Source of the DNA: Ulota crispa
Taxonomy: Eukaryota > Streptophyta > Bryopsida > Orthotrichales > Orthotrichaceae
NCBI GenBank assembly: GCA_963920765.1
Contig: OY987248.1
Location: forward strand, 12,000,539-12,064,538
Direction of reading: 5' to 3'
DNA: 64,000 nt
The position numbers and the translations under genes are program-made. Numbering within the stretch: position 1 is the first letter of the stretch; each line of letters starts with the position of its first letter. Below are positions 47,678 through 64,000 of the stretch, in pieces. The notes beneath the pieces are model-generated. The model was not told where the DNA came from, made no database searches, and was given only the letters and a program-made list of their open reading frames with translations.

Positions 47678-49239
47678 CCCCTATGTTCCTCTAAAAGCGT
47701 CCAAAAAGCTTTGTTTTCAGCCTTTGTGCTAGTAACAAATGTATTCTAAAATCAATATACCATCTATCAAATGTATGCAAAATCTCTAGTTTTGATTTCA
47801 TTTTTTAGGCACCCAAATTTCATGCAAAAAGTATCATAGTTATGCATGGTGCTAGCTCCTCACAATTGATGACTTAAAGATTAGTAGCAACAATAATACC
47901 TCATATGGGTAAGTCCAAGCTTGCTAAGGGCTGCTTTGCACATGCAAGTCAGGCCAATTCAGTGTGTCAGAGGCCACAAATCCTCTCTTGTGATTGGACA
48001 AATTAGCCCCAACCCCTTTACACTAGAGTATGGGCCAATTTGGTGGAATGAATATTTTATTCAACAAAGACAAGGTATGACATGGCCCAAGCTCATTGAA
48101 TTGGGTGCACCCAAAGTGGGAGGCCAATTCTTGGCCTTGGGGCCAATGTCAGGTTTCATTCTTTTTTTTTAAAATCTTGAAATATTATTTTTCCTCCAAT
48201 AGAAAACTAGAAGCTAGGTGGGCACAAGAGAAGCCAGGGGATGGGGAGACAAGGGGCATGGGGGGCATGGGGGGCATGGGGTATTTAGCTTGCTAAACTA
48301 ATTCGTATGTGTATGAAAAACACTAGGCTTGTATATTTTGTATCTACTTGCAAATCATTTTTTCCGTCTATGCTTCTCATGAAATCTTTATGTAAACCTT
48401 GCATATGTTGATATGTTGATTTTTTTTCTATCATCTTTTATGCAAGATACTCTTGATGATCTATAACTCATAGTATTTATTTTGCTAGATATTATCTGCA
48501 TAAAACTTGATTTTTGGAAGAATTAATTTATAGGCAAAAATAATATAATTGTTTTGTGGTTGATAAAAAGAAAATAAATGAAGGCAATTGGTATAACATA
48601 CCTTGATAATGTAAACAAAAAACTTAAGAGTTTGTTTCAAGCTTCATGTTTAAGGTTCATGCACATTTTGACAACGTCCCCCTCTATCCAATTCTATTTT
48701 TTTGGTGTCTATCATCATGTCATTGTTTCAATTTTAAAAATAAAAAGTAAAATGTAAAAAACAAAGAAACTAATTCTCTTAAAAATATGTTGAGGCCTAT
48801 TCCCACTCAACATTGCAACAAGAAGCCACTATCTCCAAAGGCTAGCTTTCTGAAAACAAGCCATGGTCCATAAGATATTTTTGTCACAACTTCTCACCTC
48901 TAGCGTAAAGATGGCTTAACTTTATTGAATTGGCCTAGTTCCTTGACCTTAAGGCCTTTTTGTATGAGGCAATTGACCCTCACAAGAATCTTATTTTAAT
49001 TAGTAGTGGAGGCTGACCTTAAGCAAATTGTGGGTTGAAATTTGAGGCAATCGGCCCTTAGCTGAATTGGCCTGGCCCCCATATGTAAAGCGGCCATAAG
49101 AGAGGAATGCTCCCTAATTGCTTAACTTACCCCCATGAAATCGTTGAACTTGGCAAAAATGTTTTTCAATGTTGAAATTAGCTTTTTAGTGGTATAAGAA
49201 ATGTGTCTGACTTGGACGTTTTTCGGGAGTCAGAGGGAG
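47678..49239. mobile_element. Stowaway-like MITE, copy 2, interrupted
   Basis: The outer parts (47678-47927 and 49097-49239) align with the intact 402-bp element at 8367-8768, including CAATATACCATCTATCAAATGT, CCTCATATGG, and the right terminus GTCAGAGGGAGT. The left terminus has decayed. A 1169-bp element splits it at CTTGCTAA/GAGAGGAATGC. Confidence 0.85.
47928..49096. mobile_element. PIF/Harbinger (Tourist-like) element nested in Stowaway copy
   Basis: Flanked by TAA on both sides (47925-47927, 49097-49099), with inverted termini GGGCTGCTTTGCACATG and, from the right, TGGCCGCTTTACATATG; similarity continues inward through CAGGCCAATTCAG, giving terminal repeats of about 35 bp. TAA/TTA duplication with GG(G/C)C-rich ends is typical of PIF/Harbinger. 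The interior is AT-rich and encodes no transposase; it has a run of GGGGCAT units near 48,241-48,282. The uninterrupted host sequence is seen at 8367-8768. Confidence 0.85.
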
Positions 49240-49671
49240 TGTTTTTTTTACACATTTGGTGCATAGTATTTTTGCTGGTCCATACACATTGGTGCGTTGT
49301 TGTGACATTATACCGTCACATGTTCCATGTAGCATAATCTATAGAGATTTTGACATTCAAAAAGAGTTCCACTTTTGAACAGAACTAATAACTGAAAGAT
49401 TCCTAGTCATGACCTTAATTACTTCAGAACTTTTGAAAATTGACCAAAACTAAAAACAATGTTTTAGGTTGAAATCCCGTAATCATTGCTTAAAATAATA
49501 ACAAATAAGGAGTACTTAATAGAATGTCATATATTATATAGATGCACATGTAAGTTGAGATTTTCACATGTTTTTAGCATGGTTTGTGTTTGATATGAGT
49601 TTTTTCAAACTCACCTTAAAACTTAACAAAATCTTCAAACAACAAAAATTTTGAACTCCTACAGGAGCAAC
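49240..49671. other. AT-rich intergenic spacer
   Basis: No gene or recognised repeat. Confidence 0.5.
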
Positions 49672-50612
49672 CTAACCCCTAAAGGCCCAAATGGCCCCTT
49701 GAGGACCAAGTGGGGTTTTAGGCATGAATCTATATCTAAACTAGTTTGTTTAATTTTCTGAAACTTTTATTGAAGGTGGGGAATTTGAAGACCTAAGTGG
49801 TCATTCAAATTTTTTTCCATTCCAACATTTGACAAAGAAACTGTGCAAGAATTTATCAAAACTAGTAGAGGGACAGTGTGGTCAGGGCCTTTCTTTTGTA
49901 AAAGTGGGTGTTGACTCAAAGAGAGTTAGCTCTTATAAGCATAAGGGACACTTGTGTAAGGGGAGTGGAGGGGAAGGAGCCCATCTTGGGGGACTCCCAA
50001 CCCTCCATTCCTTTTGCCCCTTGTAAAATTTGGTACTTTTACTTTTTGAGTGGGGTGTGCATTATTTTTTTAGTTTGTTTTTTCCTAGTGTGGTGAGTTA
50101 AGATTCTTGGTTTTTACCATTTATATTTTTGTAATTCAAATTTCTGAATTTTACACAAATCCTCCAAATTTGCCAATTGTATTTGCAAATTTTATGACCT
50201 TCCAGCATTCAAAGATTTTTTGAAGTGTGACATACACCTCCAATTCATTTGAAAATCCTCCCACACATACCTAACTCATTTGAAAATCCTCCCACACATA
50301 CCTAACTTGATCTTCTACATGGAGAAAATAAATCTCAGCTTTGTGTAGAGCAACTTTTTTACTATAGGAATGGTCAAAGGCTTTTGAAATTTTTGGGCAA
50401 GAAGGAAAAGAACTTTATTTTTCACTTCCGATGTAAATATCCCACTCCCCTCCATCTGAAATGAGCTAAAATAAATTACAAAAGTACATCCCATAGTCGA
50501 GGGGGGATCCTATAGTTGGATTTTCAAAAAACAAAACTTTTTGTACCTTTCTACTCATTTCCCCAAGTAGCCGTTTTTACTGATTTTTATGGATGGATTT
50601 GTTCCTAAAAAA
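49672..50612 (-). mobile_element. TTAA-flanked non-autonomous element, ~0.95 kb family, copy 7, decayed
   Basis: Left end CTAA-CCCCTAAAGGCCC, one base off TTAA; the right end near 50,600 has lost a clear terminus. The interior matches copies 1 and 6 in orientation and landmarks, such as GGTCAAAGGCTTTTGAAATTT. A 37-bp direct duplication of the CATTTGAAAATCCTCCCACA segment lies at about 50,244-50,310. A 65-codon frame inside has no known domain. Confidence 0.75.
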
Positions 50613-53299
50613 GAAATATAGAAGTATCAATCTTAGGCAATAGCAAAACCAACATGGATTACTCGATCACTGGCTCCGCCTTTACAGAGTCAGTCAAGAG
50701 GGAGATTATTAGAATTCACACTGACTTGCTCATTAATTAACCTTCAAAGAAACAAAAACTAAACTTACGGTTGCAGTGCAATACTAAATATCAACAGAGA
50801 TACAAGAATGTAAGAGTACGTATCTTTCCAAGAATTCTCATTGAAATTGTATGAGTTGGGGGCGCAATGTGTCCAGCAAAAGTTAGACAATCATTGTAGC
50901 GAAATCAACTCCAATTTGTACTTATAAAATCACATAAGCACCGACATGAGCCCCATATCAATTAAGCCAAATTGGCAATACATGACGAAACTGACTACTT
51001 CTCATTCTCAATCAATGACTTCTCAAGGCTCTAGAAACTCAAGACGTTAACAATATGCACTCTAAACTAGCTCCACATATAAGATGATATAAAATGATCC
51101 ACTCGAACCCAATTACCATCAAATGTAAGCTTCAAAAGCACAACCCAACTCCGATTCCAACCATACATTGAATCAACAATTCACTACAAACAAATCTAAG
51201 ATTCAATTTAGATAACTCTGCAATTTTGACCTCTAACCAACAAACCAGCTGAAACGGAGGTACTCCTTCACATCGATAATCTAACTGAGACAACACAAGT
51301 CTAGCCAACAGATAAACTCGATACAAGAGAACGGGACCCATTACATCATAAAAACCAAGTTCAAGAAGCAGACAAAATGAAACAACAAAAATTCATGCTG
51401 CTCAGAGTAACATACATAACATTCAGTAGCCTGAAGAGAGGCTACCTTCCCCTCTCTTCAGGTATCATCCACGAACATCCACGAACTTCATCCTGACACA
51501 AAAAACAAAAAAAGCAAAAAAAAAAAATTCTTTTACTTTATTTTTAATATTTTTCTGACATGGCTGGCCCCCACATCTCTGTATGTGCATTTAAATATTT
51601 TTCTGACATGGCTGGCCCCCCACATCTCCGTATGTGCACTACACTGAGCCTCTCTTTCATAAACTCTCTGACAAATTCAGCCAAGTGTCCTCTTAGCTAC
51701 AGATGGGTGTCCAATATTCCACACTTTTCAGTTGGAGGGAGAGCAGGCCTGCTGAGTGCTACAAAATGTTATGTATGCTCGTGCTGTTGTCCTGTTACAA
51801 AGGTCTCGACACTGTATACTCTAATCTCCCTCTACATGTCTGAGACAAACACACGCTCAAAAACGAGACAAATCCTTCCCCTCCTTCACATCTTTCGTGC
51901 CACTATCCCCACGCATGACGCACGTGCTCCACGTCTTATTTCCCTCCATTTATCACGCGTGATATACCAACAACAAAACACTGCACCGCACGAATATCCC
52001 AAACGAACTTCTGTACCTCCTCCAATATGCACCCGCTACAAGAACAAGCCCTGCATTCTCGTCGCACTTCTGCTTTCTAACACCAAAGCTACCATCCCAC
52101 AAGTGACATGTCAAACACTTTCCAACTCCCATCAAATGAAACCAGCAGACTCTCCTCATTCTGATTTCAGTGCGTCGACATGACAAGCCACGTTGCAAAC
52201 AAAGCTACACGCACAGTCACACACAAAACAGCACCACTCAATCACCTCAACAAAATGCAAAACACACCACCGGATAGCATTGCAATACATTGTAGCCAAC
52301 CAACTGCGAGACTACACACCACCACCAGACCAAGCCGTAATAACCAATCCCCGCTCTATTACTTCTCACCCCGTTCATTCTCCAACGAGTATCAAACCGA
52401 CTCCAGTCACTACACACTCTTAAAACGGTAAAGAAAAGAAACAAAAGCACTTAAAACTCGAGCTGTATTTAGCACGAGGAAATGCCAGTCAAACAATTCC
52501 GAGAGAACACGACCAAGTCACACAAAAATCGCTACCAGTCAACCCCACAACAAATACCGACACCCACAAACACAAACCAGTAAAATAAAACACATCACCA
52601 CAATCACACATCACCACAACCACATACCACCAGAAACACAAACCACAACAATCACACACAACACCACAATTACACACCACCACAAACCCACACAACCACA
52701 CGAGCACGCCACGCCAACCACCAACGCTCCAAAGCAAAATGCGACCTCCGCGGAATCCACAGTCTACAACACACCGTCACGTCGCGCATCCCTCACCACC
52801 AAGCCCGTTGTCGAAACCAATCACTCTCACAAGTGATTGCAAAGCTAATAGCCCAACACCATTCAGGTTGCTGCAGGGCGGAATGTACAGGCACGGCTGC
52901 TGCGTAAGACGGCTTGCGTTTATCTCCTTCCCACTCAATGGTCTATCACCACTCTCTTACCGCTCACCGTTTCTCCTTGTCCAATGGTGGGTAACGCTTA
53001 ACTCCTACATGTAATAAAATCACCATGGCAATACAAATTCGTACACGAAACCTACTCTCTGCGACCTAACACTCCACCGCGGATCCACCGCCCTCCGCGC
53101 CACAGCAAACTCTCCTCCGAAACCCGCATCGTCCTACGGTGACTTGACCAGCCCGGAACTGGATCCCACCCGACACCACCCGCACGTACCCCCGAATCCG
53201 TGCATCTCACTTTTGTGCTGCCAATTTTACCTGCGCGGGTACGCTTCCCACCTCGCTTCTCGCTTGCGAGTATCGCTCGGTCCCGGCTCTCCCCCCTCC
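50613..53299. other. Region downstream of CUL1, strongly A/C-skewed
   Basis: Contains an imperfect direct repeat at about 51,548-51,640 (CTGACATGGCTGGCCCCC units) and, around 52,540-52,720, a nearly pure A/C tract on the plus strand. The plus frame 51560-52183 crosses the direct repeat and has no recognisable domain. Possibly CUL1 3' untranslated sequence and flank; no gene is supported. Confidence 0.45.
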
Positions 53300-58242
<4,943 letters not shown>

Positions 58243-59012
58243 CGCCACCGCTGTCGATCAACTCCGCACCAGCACCTCCGCAAACCCTACCCTAAAAACC
58301 CCCCGGAAACACGCCCTCCTCGCCACCATCAATCAGCCCCCGACCAATTCCCGCACCAGCGCCTCTTCACTGGCGCCCCTCTCCACTGGCGCCCCTCGCT
58401 CCGGCCCTGCGCTCTCTTATCGTGCCCCAATCATCCCCTCCACTCCCCCGTCTCCACAAATTCACCTCTCGCTCTTCGCACAATCGAGGGCCCTCCAAGC
58501 TGGCACCTCTCCAGCCAGGGCAACGAGTGGAAACGTCGCTGCAACGATGGCTCCGACGCCGACGAACTCCGACGCAGAGCAGAGCACGAGGTCGGGCGGT
58601 CCCTGACTCCCTGCTGTTCCCGCGAGTCTCCGTCTCCTTCAATTCCCCGAAGCGGAAAACGGCACAGACTCTTCGATTGAGGACCAGCACTTTCCCTTTC
58701 CTTTAGTGGAGACACTCACGGCACAGACGCCTGATGCACGTTCATCCATCCATCGCCCGGGTCCGTTCGTCGTTTCCTCGTAGGGGTTCGTCCACTCCAG
58801 CCCGGAAAGGGTCTCGTCACAGACAAACCACCGTTTGTCTGTCTGTTCCATCCTGGACCGGGTCTGTACATCCATCCTTTCATCCGAAGGGGATGCCTCG
58901 GACGTTTTGTTGGAAAAGTACTATAGTAGTGTATTTTACTCATGATATGGTGTGCTGCGTAGACTTTGGTGTTGTAACCCTTTGGAGTTGTAAATTGGAT
59001 TGCTTTGCGTAG
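58243..59012. promoter_or_regulatory. CUL1 upstream region
   Basis: Directly upstream of the CUL1 start; GC-rich to about 58,900, then AT-rich. Likely contains the 5' untranslated region and promoter. A short direct repeat, CACTGGCGCCCCT, occurs twice at about 58,368-58,396. No separate gene is credible. Confidence 0.5.
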
Positions 59013-59162
59013 GGTTTGGTGTTGTGTATGGTTTGGTGTTGTGTATGGTTTTGTGTTGTGTGTGGTTTGGTGTTGTGTATGGTTTGGTGTTGTACATGAT
59101 TTTTTGTTGTTTATGGTTTGCTGTTGTTTATGGTTTGTTGTTGCTTACGGTTTGGTGTCGCA
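59013..59162. repeat. G/T-rich minisatellite, ~17-bp units
   Basis: About eight diverged units of the type GGTTTGGTGTTGTGTAT in tandem on the plus strand. The frame 59005-59256 running through it (repeated VWCCVWFGVV) is a translation of the repeat, not a gene. Confidence 0.85.
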
Positions 59163-59265
59163 TTCACAAGTTTGGTTAAGCTTAGTGTTTTATGAAAAGA
59201 GGTGTTGGAGAAGACTGTCACAGGCTTGGTTGAGTATGCTTCATAATTGTTGTTGAAATGTTCTC

Positions 59266-59648
59266 TTAATCCCTGTGCTTACTAGAACAAATATTGTCCC
59301 TTAGCAACCACAAAGTTACTTTGCGCTACAAAGAAAAATTGTTTGTCTCCAAAAACGGTCTTTAGAGGTGACCATAGATACATGATGCATCATGGAAGGC
59401 AAAATTTTACCTTGACGTATGCACTCGTATGTTTTTGTAAATCAAATTGTGAGATGATTTTGAAACACAGCATCAAATCCCATGTTTCTGTACTTGCAAT
59501 TTTCATGAGGATATTATGCATTGTTAGCTTTTGTAACTTTAGAAAACAATATTTTTATGGGTGGGTTCTTGCCATGCTATTGTAGAAGCCACTGTAGAGC
59601 ACTACAAAGGGTCAAGCACAGTCACGCATCTTATGTTTAAGGGTTTAA
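59266..59648. mobile_element. TTAA-flanked element, ~0.5 kb family, copy 2
   Basis: Interior from about 59,360 (GAGGTGACCATAGATACATG onward) aligns with the element at 31246-31788. Boundaries are weaker: TTAA-TCCCTGTGC at the left and TTTAAGGGT-TTAA at the right. Confidence 0.6.
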
Positions 59649-60467
59649 TACCCATTTGTGTATAGGCTTTGTATTTTTCATCAAAGGATAAAGAAACTTT
59701 GAGCATTCTTGTGTTGAGTCTTGATGTTAAATTTCATAGTAATGAGTGTGTGTTTTTTTTGTTCATTTTGTAACACTTTGCAAATGGCCTTCTATGCTTT
59801 GAATTTTTTTCTTTGAATCTTCTTGAATCATGGCCTATAATTTTGCGTGGTTGAGATTAGTTTAGGAAAGAGATGTGGTTGGATTTTGTATGAAAGACAT
59901 ACATTCTTCACTAGAAAAAAATTCAAGTTTATTCTAAAGTGTACTTGGCATTGCTTGCCCTATGTCATAAATTTTGAACACTATATTTGAATCTGTAGCT
60001 TGAGGAGTGTGTGAGCAAAGAATTTTTTTGTTTTCTAATTGTTTGAAAATTCATATTTTGCCTTACCTCCACAATCATTTTTCTTGAGGTTAAAAGTTCA
60101 GTTAGATATCAAATATTACAAAACTACTCAATTGATACATGATATGTGTCACATGCAAATGGCAACTAGTAGACTTTGTGATTTAGAAGGGGTTCTTGTT
60201 GTTTTTACAAAATCACTTTAATTATTGTTAATATGTCCTCCAATTAGCATTAATGTTATTAAGATAGTTGATCTAAGTCAATGTAACATGATTAATCCTT
60301 TTTATTAACAACATTATAACAAACACCATTAATGCTAGTTATACACTATAAAAGTAAAAACACTAAGTGTAATTTTTTGTGTAGGAAATTTGGAAGACCA
60401 AGGCATAATAATCCGCTTTCAAGTTTGCAATTAGTGAGTTGTACTTAACTATATTGTACAAGCCTTC
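59649..60467. other. AT-rich intergenic DNA, no gene seen
   Basis: No feature recognised beyond short spurious frames. Confidence 0.5.
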
Positions 60468-61366
60468 TCTACCCATTGGACAATACACTAAAGAAAGAAT
60501 AAATAAGTTCTTCTTATGGAATTCAAAGAAGCTTGTATAGCAAACAATATAATGGGCATTTAAATCTCACATTGTTGGTAGGCAATCCTCATGCAATCCT
60601 AATCATGCATATCAAATTTCAATTACTAAAAATTGATATCCTATATTTGGTAAATTACTTTGTGTCAAAATCATGGTTTTACAAGAAAGTTGATCAAAAA
60701 ACATTGGTAATGAATTTTTGAGATTTGATTGCATGGATATGTAGGAGACATCCATACGCATATTCTTCTTTCAAACAGAAATTTCCAAAAAGTTTCAAAA
60801 TTTCTTTTATAGAGATTTTTTTGTGAGGGTGATCATGACCAAATTTAGTAGAATACATATTTCTTTATAAAAATTATTATTTGGCAAAATAAACATATCA
60901 TCATGTTTAAAGGTACAAACTTAATCATAATGTATGAGCCAAATAACTAAAACTAATTCTCATGAAATAATATGTATGTTGCTAAATTTGGTCATGGTCA
61001 CCCTCACATTAAAATCTCTATAAAAGAAATTTTGGATCTTTTTGGAAATTTTGTTTGAAAGAAGAATATGCGTATGGATGTCTCCTACATATCCATGCAA
61101 TCAAATCTCAAAAATTCATTACCAATGTTTTTTGATCAACTTTCTTGTAAAACCATGATTTTGACACAAAGTAATTTACCAAATATAGGATGTCGATTTT
61201 TAGTAATTGAAATTTGATATGCATGATTAGGATTGCATGAGGATTGCATACCAACAATGTGAGATTTAAATGCTCATTATATTGTTTGTTATACAAACTT
61301 CTTTGAATTCCATAAGAAGAAGTTATTTACTCTTTCTTTAGTGTACTATACAGTACCAATGGAGTA
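60468..61366. repeat. Second giant inverted repeat, related to the 32.6 kb hairpin
   Basis: Arms of about 400 bp (about 60468-60868 and 60964-61366) are inverted copies separated by roughly 95 bp, with identity near 95% by eye. Equivalent 62-codon frames appear in each arm on opposite strands, simply reflecting the palindrome. The segment TTTTTGAGATTTGATTGCAT and its neighbours match the arms at 32606-33729. I find no TTAA boundary here. Confidence 0.9.
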
Positions 61367-62491
61367 CTAACATGGTCATGTGGGAGACATTCTCAGGCAT
61401 GAATGCAACTTCAAAAAATAGATTGCCCCAAAACTATTTTGAAATTTAAAAATTTGTTACCTTCTTCCTCATGGGCTTGTATTGCCCCTTGAGCCCATGC
61501 CCCCCCCATGGCCCTATGCCAACCAAGCCCCCTATCCTATAGGCAAGTTCCCTAGAACCAATCCTCTTAGCTAAGAATCTCCCAAAGCAAGGCTTCTTTT
61601 TTTGGCTTTCTGGTGCCAAATTGCACCAAAAATAAAGTATAGCTAAAAATTGTCAAAAAAATTGGTTGAAATTGCCAAAAGGCTCCAAATTTATTTTAAA
61701 AAATTGGACGAATTTGCCAAATTGTGGATGAAAACCAATTTATAGACATGTAATATGTACTAATGTAATATTTTCATCCAATATGTGGATGAATGTTGAA
61801 ATTTGGAGCACCACTACAACATTTTGAATTGTCACTATCTCACTTCTTAAAATATGAAGAAAAAGCACTCATTGATTCTCCAAGCCAAGTCCCCAATCTC
61901 CTAGCCAAACTCTAATCCCCAGTCAAACAAATTTAGTTAATTCAGTTGACTGACCACTACATAGAGCTCTGACCTCAAATTTAATTATAGATACAAGTAG
62001 ATAGATGCATGGGAGTTGTTTTTATTTCACTAAGAATGTCTCTATTACTTCTCAAAAAATGAATTAATCCCACTTGAAATTGGCTTACAAACATTATTGT
62101 ATGCTTTGAATTTATGTATTCTCCAATCGTCTTTTGATGGATGTGTGTATGTAAATGGTTTGCCTTTTTGGAGGCAATGTCATTGATTTGATGCAAGACT
62201 CAATTTAATAGCATATAAGCTTGGCCTTGAGCTTGGCTAATTGACACTTATTGTGAAAAGTCCACAAGGCTTGTATTTGAATTGTCTTGTCTTCTTTAAT
62301 GACACTCTTGAAGGCGTTTATTATTGTTGTTACCCATATCAAGTTTTCTTTTTCTGGCAATTTGGGGCAAAATTGCACCAATTGTTTTTGACTGGCACCA
62401 AGCCTATAGAAAAAAAAACAAACTCAAAATACTCAAAAAAAACAAAACTAAAAGCAAAATTAAAATAAGAAATGTTTCAAATTTTTTTCTA

Positions 62492-62585
<94 letters not shown>

Positions 62586-64000
62586 TAAATTTATTTGGTT
62601 CCTCAATTTGGGAACAAAATTAACAGAATTTTTAAAGGCCTTATTGAAGGTTGAAATTTTTCCTAATGAATGAAAAAAAACAAACTATGGCCCATATATC
62701 AAACACCATTCATTTGGCCAATGTGCTAGTTGACTAGTTGTAGGCATTCTAAACCTTATAATGTACTCTACACTAACACTTGCAAGTGCAATTGTCAAAC
62801 GCTTTGTTATTTTGCATCTAGGATAGGTAGTAGTATTTCTTGCTAAGTTCTCGTGAGACGAGATCAATTGGTCATGGAGAGGGAATTTTTTTATATTTTT
62901 CAAATATGCTACCCTAAACCTTTTTTATGTGATAAACTACTAACATACTTTGTCAATTTGTTTTAAATTCTAGAATGAGTATTAGCTTCCATAAGGTATT
63001 ATGAGTTTCAAAAGTTAGAATTGTTTTGAGCCAACTCTTGTAAAACATTTGGATTGATTCTTGTTATTTCTTGATGTATCTTGGCATTGTCTATTTAAAA
63101 AAAAATTGAAATGATATTTGTTGGTTTTTATTTTTAGCTTTTATTTTAAATTTATTCATGTTATAATGTTCATAGTAATTTTCAAGTCCTTTTAGCATAA
63201 ACTATTTGAGGTATTTTTGGTATATTGTATATTGTGCCTAATTACGTTTGATTTATTTATTAGTGTTTTGTTTTTTACTTGGCCACTTTGTAATTCTCAT
63301 AGTGCATATATTTTGCACAATTTTATTTCTATAATAAAATACATATAAACTAACATCAAGTCAAGATTAGTTTATGTGATGATAAGATTGTGAGAAGCTT
63401 GAACTTTAGTGAAGAATAATGACAAATCACAATCCTTCTTCAAAAGAAGGTCACTAAAATGTTTGCCAAGATAGAATGTTAATTAAATGCTATCTTAAAG
63501 TAATGACCTTTTTATTTTGCAACTAAATTGTCTTCTTTACTTGGTCCAATACTTTTAGTTTTACATGAACAATCAATTTCTAAAACAATCCAAAATATGA
63601 TATCATAATATTCCACTTGCACTATTCATTTATCCCTAAGATTCATGAATTTATAGAAATTTCATTCATCAAATTCTGACAAGTAATCATAACAAAAGAT
63701 TAAATAACCAATAATAAATGTTTCCTAATTGCATTTTCAATGAACATTTTTGCCTCTGGAAATTCATGACCAATTCACCTTAGTTCTAATTTATATTTGC
63801 TAAAGAGCAATAAATGTTACATCAATTATGCATTTGAAAAAAAAAATGCAAGTCAAATTCAAACTTGTATTACTTATGTGATGGGCTCCAATTAGGCTTT
63901 GCTAATTTGCTAATCCTAAGTTGTGTTAGAGCATTGGATGTTCATAGTTAATTCAAAAAGATCAAATTGATTATGAGAAATCAATAAAGTTAATTAGTAA
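61367..64000. other. AT-rich intergenic DNA, no gene seen
   Basis: Apart from the TA microsatellite, nothing is recognised; frames are short and lack domains. A C-rich patch with repeated CCCATG units lies at about 61,490-61,520. Confidence 0.5.
62494..62577. repeat. TA dinucleotide microsatellite
   Basis: About 42 uninterrupted TA units followed by poly-T. Perfectly self-complementary, hence prone to cruciform formation and copy-number change. Confidence 0.95.

Noticed and set aside
51560..52183. 207-codon plus-strand frame downstream of CUL1
   Set aside because: It crosses an internal DNA repeat, lies in A/C-skewed sequence that suppresses stops on this strand, and has no recognisable domain or exon context.
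59005..59256. 83-codon frame rich in VWCCVWFGVV repeats
   Set aside because: Direct translation of the G/T minisatellite.
60533..61296. Two nearly identical 62-codon proteins on opposite strands
   Set aside because: They reflect the two arms of the inverted repeat, not duplicated genes.
62324..62623. 99-codon frame with a long IYIYIY tract
   Set aside because: Translation of the TA microsatellite.

Overview
This is a nuclear window from a plant, most likely an early-diverging (non-seed) land plant or a close streptophyte relative. The evidence is spliced GT-AG genes of plant type: a plant-type phosphoenolpyruvate carboxylase with the N-terminal SIDAQ phosphorylation site and QNTG terminus, a plant-like CUL1, an F-box protein and a METTL5 homologue. 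Interstitial CCCTAAA telomere-type repeats and Stowaway- and Tourist-like MITEs agree with this. I cannot fix genus or species. Genes sit in short CpG- and GC-rich islands; the much longer AT-rich spaces between them are poor in CG dinucleotides and packed with non-autonomous DNA transposons.

Layout. 1-8.4 kb: gene-poor, with two TTAA-flanked elements in opposite orientations, a decayed MULE-type MITE and low-complexity sequence. 8.4-13.1 kb (minus): a gene whose C-terminal half is a bacterial/plastid-type NFACT-R (RqcH-like) domain. A Stowaway-like MITE abuts its stop codon, two more MITEs lie in its introns, and its reading frame has irregularities. 13.9-15.2 kb (minus): intronless F-box gene. 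16.6-20.4 kb: three TTAA elements of one family in a row, one carrying a TA-flanked insertion. 22.96-27.89 kb (plus): PEPC, seven exons. 28.9-37.5 kb: transposon field, including a 1.1 kb TTAA element built around a near-perfect inverted repeat with ~390-bp arms, and a cluster of three small TTAA elements. 38.2-41.2 kb (minus): 896-residue protein of unknown function with a C2HC-like zinc motif. 43.8-46.6 kb (plus): METTL5-type rRNA m6A methyltransferase, divergent from the previous gene. 47.4-50.6 kb: TTAA elements and a Stowaway-like copy split by a Harbinger/Tourist-like element. 53.3-58.2 kb (minus): CUL1, fifteen exons, in strongly strand-skewed DNA. 59-64 kb: minisatellite, a related TTAA element, a second giant hairpin and a long TA microsatellite.

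The host genes do not form a pathway or operon; each is an independent housekeeping-type locus. The one functional link is generic: F-box proteins act as substrate receptors of SCF complexes built on CUL1. The most unusual content is the mobile-element layer: at least a dozen elements with termini of the type CCCyTrAAnGnCC, mostly flanked by TTAA, the signature expected of piggyBac-like transposition, with no transposase in the window. Exon limits come from conserved protein frames plus GT/AG sites and are reliable for PEPC, METTL5, CUL1 and the C2HC gene; the NFACT-R gene model is tentative upstream of about 11.6 kb.
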